Of a stretch of DNA of 64,000 bases, positions 25,764 to 34,172 are shown piece by piece. Origin of the DNA: Salipaludibacillus daqingensis (lineage in GTDB: Bacteria > Bacillota > Bacilli > Bacillales > Salisediminibacteriaceae). The DNA is taken from positions 62,001 through 126,000 of the forward strand of contig NZ_JARZHF010000010.1 in NCBI RefSeq assembly GCF_029891575.1, in the 5' to 3' direction. Within the stretch, counting starts at the first letter, position 1. Each line of letters begins with the position of its first letter. The notes below the pieces were generated by a model. That model was not told the DNA's origin. It saw only the letters and a list, made by a program, of their open reading frames with translations, and searched no databases. Both the position numbers and the translations under genes were made by a program.

Positions 25764-25835
25764 TCAGATCAATAAAATTCTGGATTAATCCTCTTAGGTA
25801 TATACCGTAATCGGGCGCCTTTGTTACAGATGAAA

Positions 25836-25884
25836 AGCCTACTTCCTCGCTAAAACTACGTAGGAATTAGGCTTTTTTTCTTTC
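25836..25884 (+). terminator. Rho-independent terminator
   Basis: AAAAGCCTACTTCCT and AGGAATTAGGCTTTTTTT pair around a GCTAAAACTACGT loop, followed by a T-run. Confidence 0.75.
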
Positions 25885-26021
25885 AGTATCCTTAACGTTG
25901 TAAAATACGCGTACTGACGTCAACCATTGGTAAACACATTGACAACAAGTGATAAATATCGTGGCATCGCTGGTAAAAAGACATTGCAGATGTGGAATAT
26001 TCTTATGGCTGTTATAAATAG

Positions 26022-26108
26022 TAGCTCTCTATCCGCATATACTGGCTCAGTCGTCCGCAATCAGTGGCTCAAAATTCCGAATAGCTGGCTTATTTATCCG
26101 CAATACTC
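26022..26108. repeat. Tandem array, 21-22-bp period (TGGCTCATTTATCCGCAATAC type)
   Basis: Four units: TAGCTCTCTATCCGCATAT, TGGCTCAGTCGTCCGCAATC, TGGCTCAAAATTCCGAATAG, TGGCTTATTTATCCGCAATA. One further unit and a half lie at 32711-32747. An open frame at 25927-26148 runs through it but looks accidental. Confidence 0.6.
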
Positions 26109-26211
26109 ATATATATGCACTTTTCAACTTTCAATCTTCAAAAAGTAAATATTATCGAACCACTGTACTTAATAAAATAGAAGTTAAGTAGTTCCATCTT
26201 TTCATTTGGGT

Positions 26212-26298
26212 ATGATTTAACATGCGAATTACTTTATGAATAAGAGTCATTTGGATATTTATGTTAAAATAGGTAGGAGAAAAATACAAAGTTTGTGA
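26212..26298 (+). promoter_or_regulatory. Repeated promoter-like leader, type A, copy 3
   Basis: TATGATTTAACATGCGAATT, ATGAATAAGAGTC, then TTGGATATTTATGTTAAAAT and AGGTAGGAGAAAAATACAAA. Placed 105 bases before the GNAT gene. No terminator hairpin was noticed in front of this copy. Confidence 0.5.
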
Positions 26299-26403
26299 GG
26301 TAACTAATTAAACTTTTTAAGAATATTGCTTTATAAACTAATTGAGTTTTAAAGCAAGGTTTGCGAACTGATACAAGTTAAAATTAATTTGAGAGGTGAA
26401 TTT

Positions 26404-26913
26404 ATGAAGGTAAGAAGAGCGAATTTATCTGATGCAAAAGGAATAGCCAAAGTACATGTTGACAGTTGGCGAACGACCTATAAGAACATCATCCCAGATG
26501 AATTCTTAAATAATTTATCCTATGAAAGACGTGAAAAATTATGGATGAAAAACATTCCTGAAGGCAATGTTTTTGTAGCGGAAAATAATGATGGTGATTT
26601 AGTCGGGTTTTCCTCTGGAGGAAAAGAACGTAATGGAAAATACGAAGGATATGAAGGGGAACTAAGTTCAATTTATATCCTAAAAGAGTTTCAAGGCCGA
26701 GGTATAGGTAAGTTGCTGGCAAAAGAAGTCGTTCAAGATTTAAAAAGTTTAGGTATAAACACAATGCTCGTTCTAGTTTTGGAAGATAATAAATCTAGAT
26801 TATTCTATGACTCTTTAGGAGGTAAGGTAATAGATATTGTTGATGTAGAAATTGCTGGTAAAAGGCTTAATGAACTAGTGTATGGATGGGATAATATAAA
26901 TGATTTATTTTGA
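26404..26913 (+). CDS. GNAT acetyltransferase
   Basis: 169 residues. Typical opening VRRANLSDAKGIAKVHVDSWRTTYKNIIP, motif A LSSIYILKEFQGRGIGKLLAKEVV (about 86-108) with Q-x-R-G-I-G, and closing LEDNKSRLFYDSLGGKVID. ATG 26404 follows GAGAGGTG; TTG 26389 is rejected. Substrate unknown. Confidence 0.9.
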   Translation: MKVRRANLSDAKGIAKVHVDSWRTTYKNIIPDEFLNNLSYERREKLWMKNIPEGNVFVAENNDGDLVGFSSGGKERNGKYEGYEGELSSIYILKEFQGRGIGKLLAKEVVQDLKSLGINTMLVLVLEDNKSRLFYDSLGGKVIDIVDVEIAGKRLNELVYGWDNINDLF

Positions 26914-27041
26914 AGTTAGTAGTAAATTCTATACTTTTATTAAATGATACGATTATGGAATTGTGCAGGATTATTATCTACCCATATTCAAGTAAAGCTT
27001 AGAAGATTAAAGAATAAAGGGTACTATGTTGAGGTGATAAA

Positions 27042-27464
27042 ATGTCAATAAAAGGACTTAATCATTTTTTATTTTCAGTTTCTAATTTAGAAGATTCTAT
27101 TGAATTTTATAAAAATGTATTTGATGCTAAATTGTTAGTAAAAGGTAAAAACATAGCCTACTTTGATTTAGATGGGATGTGGCTTGCTCTCAATGTTGAG
27201 AAAGATATTCCGCGTAATGAAATAATCCAATCCTATACCCACATAGCATTCTCCATTGAAGAAAATAAATTTGATGAAATATACGAGAAACTAAGGAGAT
27301 GGAATGTAAACATCTTATCAGGTCGTCCAAGAGATGAAAAAGATAAAAAGTCCATATATTTTACGGACCCAGATGGTCATAAATTTGAATTTCATACAGG
27401 TACACTGCAAGATAGATTGGATTACTACAAACAAGAGAAAACACATATGGAGTTTTTCGATTAA
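27042..27464 (+). CDS. fosB: Metallothiol transferase FosB
   Basis: 140 residues, the standard FosB length. The protein follows known Bacillus FosB from end to end, including the C-terminal [20 protein letters not shown] and [15 protein letters not shown] stretches. Metal ligands are expected at His8, His67 and Glu116, all present. FosB adds bacillithiol (or cysteine) to the epoxide of fosfomycin and so inactivates the drug in the cytoplasm. It is chromosomal and intrinsic in many Bacillaceae. The ATG follows GAGGTGA. It stands alone in the accessory array. Confidence 0.95.
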   Translation: MSIKGLNHFLFSVSNLEDSIEFYKNVFDAKLLVKGKNIAYFDLDGMWLALNVEKDIPRNEIIQSYTHIAFSIEENKFDEIYEKLRRWNVNILSGRPRDEKDKKSIYFTDPDGHKFEFHTGTLQDRLDYYKQEKTHMEFFD

Positions 27465-27701
27465 AAGGATTTCAAAAAAGAAATTTCGATTGTGAAAGAA
27501 GATTCACTGCTATTGTGTAGATACTTCAGTTGATAGAGGTTTCATTCACATAAATTCTTTAATTGATTAAGGTGTTTCGTGTAGTTGAATTACCGGATAG
27601 CAGTACTTCAAAAAGCTGAGAAAGTTGTTAAGTGTTAATTGGGAGTTCACTAATAATGAAACATATCGTTATAGTTTAAATGATAGGAAAGAGGAAAAGT
27701 T

Positions 27702-28328
27702 ATGGGTGAACAAGAAAAATTAAAGATTTTTGATGAAAATAGAATCCAAATAGGAGTTGCTTCTCGAAGTGATGTACATAAGGTTGGATATTGGCATGAA
27801 GTTTTTCATTGTTGGTTTATCTCCAAAGATCAAGAAAATGATTATATCTATTTACAGCTTCGTAGTAAAAATAAAAAAGATTACCCTAACCTGTTAGATA
27901 TTACTGCTGCTGGACATTTACTAGCCGATGAAACTATAAAAGATGGTGTAAGAGAAATTAAAGAAGAAATAGGAATAGATGTCACTTTTGAGGATTTAGT
28001 AAAGTTAGGTGAAATCGATTATTGTGTTGTGAAAGAAAATTTCATTGATAAAGAATTGGCAAACGTTTTTTTATTTAGGAGCGAGAATACCTTTGATGAC
28101 TTTGTCCTTCAAGAGGAAGAAGTTTCAGGAATAGTAAAAGCTAAATTTACTGATTTTGCTAAACTTTGGCTTTCTGAAACAGATGAAATAGAAGTTAATG
28201 GATTTGAAATAAATAATGATGGAAATAAGCTTATTATAAAAGAAAACGTCACCAGAGATAAATTTGTACCACATCAAATGTCTTTTTATAAAGAAGTTAT
28301 TCAAAAGATGCATGAACATATAAAGTAG
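27702..28328 (+). CDS. Nudix hydrolase (IPP-isomerase-like)
   Basis: 208 residues. The opening DENRIQIGVASRSDVHKVGYWHEVFHCWFI and AAGHLLADETIKDGVREIKEEIGIDV belong to the Nudix branch that resembles isopentenyl-diphosphate isomerase (YfcD group). The Nudix box keeps R-E-x-x-E-E-x-G. Substrate not known. GGAAAGAGG precedes the ATG. Confidence 0.85.
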   Translation: MGEQEKLKIFDENRIQIGVASRSDVHKVGYWHEVFHCWFISKDQENDYIYLQLRSKNKKDYPNLLDITAAGHLLADETIKDGVREIKEEIGIDVTFEDLVKLGEIDYCVVKENFIDKELANVFLFRSENTFDDFVLQEEEVSGIVKAKFTDFAKLWLSETDEIEVNGFEINNDGNKLIIKENVTRDKFVPHQMSFYKEVIQKMHEHIK

Positions 28329-28376
28329 AACTACCAAAAGAGTTAGTAAACAAGTTAGGAGGAGTTTAATATTAAG

Positions 28377-28652
28377 TTGAAAATAATTCAGACAATTATT
28401 GTGGGGATTGCCATACTATCGTTTATATTATCAGTAGTTATAGAGTCTAATATAAGTATTTATATTGGCATGATTTTATTAGCCGTTTCGTTAATCATTA
28501 ATCAGAAACGTCTTGGGAAATACACGTATATACTGGGGAATCCAGACAGAAGGCATGAAGGTTTTCCATCCGAAGGAACTACGATTATGAATGAATCATA
28601 CACCTTAGATAAACGGAGTAATAAAAGGAAGGCAAAAGAGAAGAAACAATAG
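28377..28652 (+). CDS. Small membrane protein with basic tail
   Basis: 91 residues. Two adjacent helices (about 4-22 and 25-41) are followed by a hydrophilic, strongly basic tail (DKRSNKRKAKEKKQ). TTG 28377 follows AGGAGGAG at a rather long distance. No family recognised. Confidence 0.6.
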   Translation: MKIIQTIIVGIAILSFILSVVIESNISIYIGMILLAVSLIINQKRLGKYTYILGNPDRRHEGFPSEGTTIMNESYTLDKRSNKRKAKEKKQ

Positions 28653-28685
28653 GTTCAAATATCGTTTTTTTAAGGGAGAGGTTTT

Positions 28686-29528
28686 GTGGATTTAAATATA
28701 TTGGCATCAGATATAGCAAAAATTTATGAAAGAAATCCAAAAGTTGAAGCTGTTTTATTAGGTGGTTCTGTATCAAGGAACTGGAATGATAACTATTCAG
28801 ATATTGAAATCTTTGTTTTTTGGAAGGAGTCCCCAACAGATATAGATAGGGTAACTCCAATTGTGAAATTAAAAGGGGATATCATCGATTTTCACCCTTA
28901 CGAAGATGAGGAATGGTCAGAAACGTATATAACTCAAGGAGTAAAGCTGGAAATAAGTAATTTTCTAACGGTTACAATGAACAAAGTAATAGATGATGTT
29001 ACATTGTCTTTTGATACAAATTTAGATAAGCAATGTATAGCGGCTACAGTTCATCATGGTGTTTCGCTTAGTGGCGATCTTGTCATTAAAAGAATGAAAG
29101 AAAAAGTTAATAAATATCCGAATGAATTAAGTGTAGCAATGATCAAACAAAATATTCAATTAGGTAACAGGTGGAATAATCGTGAGGCTTTGCTCAATCG
29201 TAAAGATTGGTTAATGCTTTATAAAGGAATGGTGGATGTTCAAACAAATATAATGGGAATGTTGTTTGGTTTAAATCGCCAATACGTTCATCACCCTGCG
29301 TTTAAGTGGCAAAAACAAACACTAGAATCAATGATGATTGCCCCAGAAAATATAGGTAAACGTTTAGAATCGATTTTTCTAGATGACCCAGCCATTTCCA
29401 TAAAAGAATTAGAAATAATGATTCAAGATGTATATGAACTCATACAAATGGAACATCCTCAAATTGATTTATCAGTAGTTATAGGTAAATCATTATTTTT
29501 GAGACCGAGTAATGAGCTCGGAGAATAG
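28686..29528 (+). CDS. Nucleotidyltransferase-fold protein
   Basis: 280 residues. The active-site-like region is LLGGSVSRNWNDNYSDIEIFVFW (about 22-44): GS-x-S-R followed by S-D-I-E, so the second acid is Glu where Asp is usual. The rest is helical. Similar proteins are annotated as nucleotidyltransferases without known substrate. GTG 28686 follows AAGGGAGAGG. Only 33 bases follow the previous gene, so the two may be co-transcribed. Confidence 0.75.
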   Translation: MDLNILASDIAKIYERNPKVEAVLLGGSVSRNWNDNYSDIEIFVFWKESPTDIDRVTPIVKLKGDIIDFHPYEDEEWSETYITQGVKLEISNFLTVTMNKVIDDVTLSFDTNLDKQCIAATVHHGVSLSGDLVIKRMKEKVNKYPNELSVAMIKQNIQLGNRWNNREALLNRKDWLMLYKGMVDVQTNIMGMLFGLNRQYVHHPAFKWQKQTLESMMIAPENIGKRLESIFLDDPAISIKELEIMIQDVYELIQMEHPQIDLSVVIGKSLFLRPSNELGE

Positions 29529-29568
29529 TTTGGAAGCAGAGTGAAATAAGTAGAAGGGAGAGTAAACT

Positions 29569-30030
29569 ATGGGATCAGGGATTGATTTTAGAATAGCAAC
29601 AGAACAAGACTTAGATAAAATCGTTGAAATGCTTGCTGATGATGTTTTAGGAAGTAAGAGGGAGAGATATGAGCAGCCCCTTCCAGATAGTTACACAAAA
29701 GCGTTTCAAGCTATTATATCTGATCCAAATAATGAATTAGTCGTCGCATACCAAGGAGATGAAATTATTGGCGTTGAACAAATTACCTTCACTCCTTATC
29801 TAACACATCAGGGCGGTTGGAGAGCTACCATTGAAGGTGTCAGAACTACTTCATCTTCACGTAGTAAAGGCATAGGGACTGAATTAATAAGATGGGCTAT
29901 TAAACGTGCAAAAGAACGTGGCTGTCATTTAGTTCAACTTACTACAGATAAAGAGCGACCTGATGCTTTGAGGTTTTATGAAAAATTAGGTTTCAAGGCA
30001 ACACATGAAGGCTTGAAATTAAAACTTTAA
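29569..30030 (+). CDS. GNAT acetyltransferase
   Basis: 153 residues. FRIATEQDLDKIVEMLADD at the start, motif A IEGVRTTSSSRSKGIGTELIRWAIK (about 88-112), and the end RPDALRFYEKLGFKATHEGLKLKL are classic. Relatives include phosphinothricin-type and YhhY-type acetyltransferases; substrate unknown. GAAGGGAGAG precedes the ATG, 40 bases after the nucleotidyltransferase gene. Confidence 0.9.
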   Translation: MGSGIDFRIATEQDLDKIVEMLADDVLGSKRERYEQPLPDSYTKAFQAIISDPNNELVVAYQGDEIIGVEQITFTPYLTHQGGWRATIEGVRTTSSSRSKGIGTELIRWAIKRAKERGCHLVQLTTDKERPDALRFYEKLGFKATHEGLKLKL

Positions 30031-30074
30031 TATTATGGCTGAACTATAACGAAGTGTAATTGATGAGATCCATG

Positions 30075-30097
30075 AAGCTGCATATGCAGCTTTTTTC
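30075..30097 (+). terminator. Palindromic terminator (module B type)
   Basis: AAGCTGCATATGCAGCTT followed by TTTTC. The palindrome is identical to the inner part of 14901-14924, but the TGTTAAACT box that follows there is not present here. Confidence 0.75.
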
Positions 30098-30227
30098 TTG
30101 CATTGGCTGAAATGCTAAAGCTCTCTTGTTTTAATTGATGAATTTATACGTGCACTAAGTTGACTTATGAAACGATAACATTTTAGTTTTGATGTGATGA
30201 ATGAAAAGCGAGGAACGGAGAATAGGA

Positions 30228-30947
30228 ATGTTTATACAAATAAGTAATTGTAAACTATACGCCAGACTAGTTGGTGAAAATAATGGAAATCCAACTATTG
30301 TAATGGATGCTGGATATGGGGATTATTCACAGGTGTGGGATACAGTAATATCAGAAATTTCAATGCTCTCTAATGTCCTCATTTATGATAGAGCAGGACT
30401 TGGGAAGAGCGAATCAAGTTCTAACTCAAGAACAAGTCGTGAAATGATAAAAGAATTAATAGAACTTCTTAATGAAGCGAGGATAGAACCGCCGTACATA
30501 CTGGTAGGTCATTCATTTGGAGGAGTTAATACACGAATGTATGCAACGGAATATCCTAATGAAGTGTGTGGACTTATATTGATTGATTCTACGCCTGAAG
30601 ATTATACAGAAAGATTTCTCCCCACTATGCCAAATGAGTTTCAACGAGCATACAACAAACAATTTGTTTTCGAAGGTAATTATAATGAATTTATGCAAAG
30701 TTTAAAACAACTAAAAGAATCAAGAAGGAAATTAAATGTTCCACTAATTGTTCTTTCAGCAGGCAAAAAAGCTCATTATTCAGAGGAATCACAAATGTTG
30801 TGGAATGAAATGCAGAAAGAAATTTGTGAAATATCCTCAAATAGCGAGTTCATAATTGCTGAAAATAGTACCCATTATATACAGGATGATGAACCAGAAA
30901 CCGTAATTAGAGCAATAAAAACTTTGATAGATAGAGTTAAAGAATAG
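30228..30947 (+). CDS. Alpha/beta hydrolase
   Basis: 239 residues. MDAGYGDYSQVWDTV replaces the usual HG oxyanion motif, IYDRAGLGKSE is the typical strand-4 loop, LVGHSFGGVNTRMYA the nucleophile elbow, and NSTHYIQDDEPETV the histidine. An Asp in LILIDSTPED could serve as acid. Related to haloalkane-dehalogenase/esterase-like hydrolases; substrate unknown. ATG 30228 follows GGAG; ATG 30201 is possible. Confidence 0.82.
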   Translation: MFIQISNCKLYARLVGENNGNPTIVMDAGYGDYSQVWDTVISEISMLSNVLIYDRAGLGKSESSSNSRTSREMIKELIELLNEARIEPPYILVGHSFGGVNTRMYATEYPNEVCGLILIDSTPEDYTERFLPTMPNEFQRAYNKQFVFEGNYNEFMQSLKQLKESRRKLNVPLIVLSAGKKAHYSEESQMLWNEMQKEICEISSNSEFIIAENSTHYIQDDEPETVIRAIKTLIDRVKE

Positions 30948-31266
30948 ATTTTATTAAATGTATATAAATAAACGGGGGACGTAAGTGGGATAATTGTTGC
31001 TACTGTTGTGGTAGTGGGGAGAAGAGTTTTCAAGTAACTATTTCATTTAGGAGACAGTTTATGAATATAATTTTTTTGCTGTGATACATATTTTGATAGG
31101 GTTAGGTTTCATATATTTTTTTGGTGAATTGCATTTGTAATTGTATTCTTGACGATGAATTTTATTTATTTTTCATCTGTATTATCTGGTGTTTTATTAT
31201 AGTGGAGGAAGTCGTAGCGTCTGTTATGGCACTAACGGGTAAGAAAAATTAAAATGGAGGGTTACT

Positions 31267-31467
31267 GTGATTAAGTCAGTCAAAGGACAATTTATTGTAA
31301 CTATAATTACCGCGGTTCTGTTTATTTTTCATATTTTAGTTAACGTAATTGAGTTGAGCAGATTTATTGATATTCTCTTTTATTTTATTATGGTCTTTGC
31401 TGTTTATAATGCGGGGTTATTAACGCAGAAGTATATTGAAACAAATAAAGCAATGAAGAAAGTATAA
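31267..31467 (+). CDS. Small two-helix membrane protein
   Basis: 66 residues, helices at about 9-28 and 31-52, ending in KYIETNKAMKKV. GTG 31267 follows GGAGGG. Upstream (31205-31235) is a short motif GCGTCTGTTATGGCACTAAC that also occurs near 23382 and in part near 61036. The preceding 300 bases contain only broken hydrophobic frames. Confidence 0.55.
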   Translation: MIKSVKGQFIVTIITAVLFIFHILVNVIELSRFIDILFYFIMVFAVYNAGLLTQKYIETNKAMKKV

Positions 31468-31616
31468 ACCCACAATCAGGCTTTGAATGCTAATGAAAGA
31501 AAATGATAATAGAAATGGATGATAAAATGAGACAGTATACGTTTAAGCCATAATATATTGCAAATTTTATTGGATTTATAGCAGCAATGGTACTTCTTAT
31601 AGGGAAAATAACTATC

Positions 31617-31760
31617 CTACATATGTAAGCGACCTGAACGTCAATCAACATCGCGTTCAAGTCATTTTAATATAGCTTATGATTGATTGCATTTAAATCT
31701 ATAAACCCAGTCATTGCCGAACAGGAACCGTCCCCATTCATCATCACCCATTCATCATTC
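31617..31760. repeat. 130-bp repeat with hairpin and core repeat, copy 1
   Basis: Order: CTACATATGTAA, hairpin arms GACCTGAACG/CGTTCAAGTC, GATTGATTGCATTTAAATCT, ACCCAGTCATTGCCGAAC, GGAACCGTCCCCATTC. Copies 2 and 3 at 32755 and 34040 keep the same order. It abuts the 3' end of the channel gene. Confidence 0.7.
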
Positions 31761-32537
31761 CTTATCTAAAAACGGGCTGTTAATATAGTGATAGACACCA
31801 GCCATAAAAATTGCTCCGCCGATAATATTTCCGACTGTGACGGGAATCAAGTTGCGTATCATTCCTTCGATCGAGATGGCATCTGGACTATCTAAGACGA
31901 GTGCAATCGCAAATGTACACATATTGGCGATACTATGTTCATAGCCAGAAATGAAAAAACAAAAGACAAAGAAAATCATCGCTGCCATTTTTGCAATATC
32001 CTCTTTCATGGAAAGAGGAACGAAAAAGGCAAGGCAGATTAGCCAGTTACATAGAATCGCCCGAAAAAACAATTCCATTACAGGAGCTGTCATTTTCTGC
32101 TCGGTCACTGTAAGCAAAAAGGCATTCACTTCGGGTTCGTTAAACAATCCGGTCGTGTAAATTAAAAAAGCAAACGTCACGGCTCCAAGAATATTACCGA
32201 TGTACGTGTACATCCACAGTTTGCCGACTACGATCCATTTCATCTTTTTCCGGATAGCTGCGTACGTGTGATAAAAGGTATCGCCGGTAAACAAGTCCGC
32301 TCCGCCGTAAGCAATTAAAATGATTGCGACACTAAAGGAAATCCCCGCCATTGGATACGTCCAAGGGGATTGTTCTATATAAAAGAAGCTTCCTGTCCGA
32401 AAGGCGACGATGACGCCAAAACCAATAAACATACTGGCAAGCATGGCCCTGATCAAGTAACGCACTTTTCCTGTATTAAAGATTTTTTCTTTTTTGAGCG
32501 CTAGTTTTTCGACCTGCTCAAGAGAATTCATTTCCAT
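31755..32537 (-). CDS. Formate/nitrite transporter family channel
   Basis: 260 residues with about six helices. Family hallmarks are LIAYGGADLFTGDTFYH, GNILGAVTFAFLIYTTG, ILCNWLICLAFFVP and FISGYEHSIANMCTFAIAL, the last carrying the pore histidine context of FNT channels. FNT proteins pass formate, nitrite, hydrosulfide or lactate across the membrane; which one is not decidable here. The start ATG 32537 follows GGAAG by seven bases; a longer frame to 32687 has no signal. Base composition is visibly richer in G+C than the genes to the left. A decayed partial copy lies at 33908-34023. Confidence 0.88.
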   Translation of the reverse strand: MEMNSLEQVEKLALKKEKIFNTGKVRYLIRAMLASMFIGFGVIVAFRTGSFFYIEQSPWTYPMAGISFSVAIILIAYGGADLFTGDTFYHTYAAIRKKMKWIVVGKLWMYTYIGNILGAVTFAFLIYTTGLFNEPEVNAFLLTVTEQKMTAPVMELFFRAILCNWLICLAFFVPLSMKEDIAKMAAMIFFVFCFFISGYEHSIANMCTFAIALVLDSPDAISIEGMIRNLIPVTVGNIIGGAIFMAGVYHYINSPFLDKE

Positions 32538-32754
32538 ATGTTTTCTTCCTTTCGAGTGGCTGCTCATTTCACTATACGCCTCCGTTTCGGAAAAGAAAAC
32601 AGTATTTTTCGATGAAAACGCATCCAATTTAGAAGGTAGAATTTGAAGGCGGTTCCATTGAGGGAAATGCTTATTGGGACCTCTCATCAGGTGTGAGATA
32701 GAGCTTTTCTTGGCTCCGCTCCTCCTGGCTCATTCTATCCGCAATACTCAATTA

Positions 32755-32890
32755 TCCTACATATATAAATGAACTGAACGTCAATCATCAACGCTGTTCA
32801 AGTCGTTTTAGTATAGCTTTTGATCGATCACTTTTAAATCTATACACCCAGTCAATGCCGAACGAGAACCGTCCCCATTCACCACCCATT
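32755..32890. repeat. 130-bp repeat with hairpin and core repeat, copy 2
   Basis: CTACATATATAAATGAACTG, arms GAACTGAACG/CTGTTCAAGTC, TTGATCGATCACTTTTAAATC, then the core unit at 32854-32890 including CATTCACCACCCATT. Confidence 0.7.
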
Positions 32891-33175
32891 AACCCTCATT
32901 CATCCAAATTGGAACATTTCTTCATTGACATTGAAGGGTCTGGTTATTATGATGTGGAGCATGAACACAGCTTTTTATCATTCAGGTTTGGAGAATGGTA
33001 TAGCTATTTTGATCAAGCGGACCTTGATCCGGAGCTGATGGCCGTCTACTTTTATTGCCACCATCTCTCGCTCATAGGTGGAGGGCTAAAGCTCTTGCAT
33101 AGAGGTTTTCCAGACAAGGCGTTCGCGAAGCTGCTTGCGAAGTTTCATACGAACCGAGCGCTGGCATTTTTGTGA
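32855..33175 (+). CDS. Possible truncated gene with repeat-derived N-terminus
   Basis: 106 codons. The apparent start and first 12-17 residues (MPNENRPHSPPINPH) are a translation of the core repeat, so the true N-terminus is lost or lies further in (TTG near 32909). The remaining part is ordinary protein-like: HFFIDIEGSGYYDVEHEHSFLSFRFGEWYSYF, then HHLSLIGGGLKLLH. The family is not recognised. It stops 20 bases before the next start, which suggests an old operon with the membrane protein. Confidence 0.4.
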   Translation: MPNENRPHSPPINPHSSKLEHFFIDIEGSGYYDVEHEHSFLSFRFGEWYSYFDQADLDPELMAVYFYCHHLSLIGGGLKLLHRGFPDKAFAKLLAKFHTNRALAFL

Positions 33176-33194
33176 TAAGGGGGGACGGAAGCTA

Positions 33195-33905
33195 ATGAAT
33201 GTCATTCCTTTTTTTATCGGAATCGTATTTATTATGTTGCACTTAATGGCAAATAAACTTTTGCCTACGGAACGAATGAAACAAATAGTGTGGTTTTCAT
33301 TTTCAGGTGGTTTAGCAGTCTCTTATGTGTTCGTTTACCTTTTGCCGACCCTTCACCAGGAACAGGTAAATATTGCGGATAAATATAGAGCGCTTGCCAT
33401 GGAGTCAGAAATATATTTCATCGGTTTATTAGGTGTTGTGATTTTCGTTGGAATACAGTTAATCGTCAGACGAAATATTGTGTCCCATACGTCTTCGTTT
33501 TGGGTAGCTGTTGCCTTCTATACCTTTTATAACGCGTTAATTTCATTTACGGTGCTTTCCGTTGATGTGTCCGGTGTACAAGCCGTATTTTACAGTTTTG
33601 CTATTGGTCTTCACATTATCGCTGTTGCCCACGATATGTATCGCGAGTTCCCGGATGAATACAGTCATAAGGGAAGATATATACTGGCCGGGGGCATCGT
33701 TGTCGGGTGGATATTTGCTCTGACACTGGAGCTTAATCCTTTAATAAAAGCTATCGTCTTTGCTTTTATCTCTGGTGCAATGATCTTCAATGTATTTAAA
33801 AATGAGCTGCCGAACGACAAGGAGATTCATTATCCGACTTTCGTGATTGGAGTGTTTTCATATACAGCGATCACGATGTCACTTAAGTTTTTCTTTGAGT
33901 GGTAA
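33195..33905 (+). CDS. 7-8 TM membrane protein, ZIP-like in outline
   Basis: 236 residues with regularly spaced helices. GLAVSYVFVYLLPTLHQEQ and GLHIIAVAHDMYREFPDEYSHKGR contain polar and histidine residues inside or at the ends of helices, in a layout somewhat like ZIP metal transporters, but the ZIP family motif HExPHE is absent, so the similarity is only suggestive. ATG 33195 follows GGGGGGACGG; an ORF reaching to 33135 overlaps the previous frame and is unlikely. Confidence 0.6.
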   Translation: MNVIPFFIGIVFIMLHLMANKLLPTERMKQIVWFSFSGGLAVSYVFVYLLPTLHQEQVNIADKYRALAMESEIYFIGLLGVVIFVGIQLIVRRNIVSHTSSFWVAVAFYTFYNALISFTVLSVDVSGVQAVFYSFAIGLHIIAVAHDMYREFPDEYSHKGRYILAGGIVVGWIFALTLELNPLIKAIVFAFISGAMIFNVFKNELPNDKEIHYPTFVIGVFSYTAITMSLKFFFEW

Positions 33906-33907
33906 GC

Positions 33908-34023
33908 TTCCAAGGGGGATTATTCTATAAACTTGTCCTTCGAAAGGCGACGATGAGGACAAACCAATAAACATATTGGCAAGCATGGCTTTTATCAAGT
34001 AACGGATTTTTACTGTATAAAAA
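33908..34023 (-). pseudogene. Decayed partial duplicate of the FNT channel gene
   Basis: The stretch reads, with gaps, like 32358-32475 inside the channel gene: CCAAGGGGGATTATTCTATA, CGAAAGGCGACGATGA, AACCAATAAACATATTGGCA, AGCATGGCTTTTATCAAGTA and ACGGATTTTTACTGTA all have counterparts in the same order. Small deletions destroy the frame. It is followed by copy 3 of the 130-bp repeat, as the channel gene has copies on both sides, so a block duplication is likely. Confidence 0.8.
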
Positions 34024-34039
34024 AATTTTGCACGTCTAT

Positions 34040-34172
34040 CTTACATATGTAATTAAAGACCTAAACGGCAATCATCGCAGCCGTTCAGGTCTTTTTTATT
34101 TAGCTTCTGATAGATCACTTTTAAATTTATACACCCAGTGAATGCCGAACGAGAACCGTCCCCGTTCACCAC
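34040..34172. repeat. 130-bp repeat with terminator and core repeat, copy 3
   Basis: CTTACATATGTAATTAAAG, hairpin GACCTAAACGGC/GCCGTTCAGGTC with six Ts (34058-34097, a good bidirectional terminator), TCTGATAGATCACTTTTAAA, then core unit 34141-34172. The last bases give the stop codon of the MerR gene on the other strand. Confidence 0.75.

Noticed and set aside
25927-26148. 73-codon frame
   Set aside because: It spans the TGGCTC-type array and has no ribosome binding site.
5786-31467. Integron cassette array with attC sites
   Set aside because: GCTAACGG and GTTAG-like words occur after some genes, but they do not form the paired R'/R'' ends of attC (RYYYAAC ... GTTRRRY) and no IntI gene is visible.
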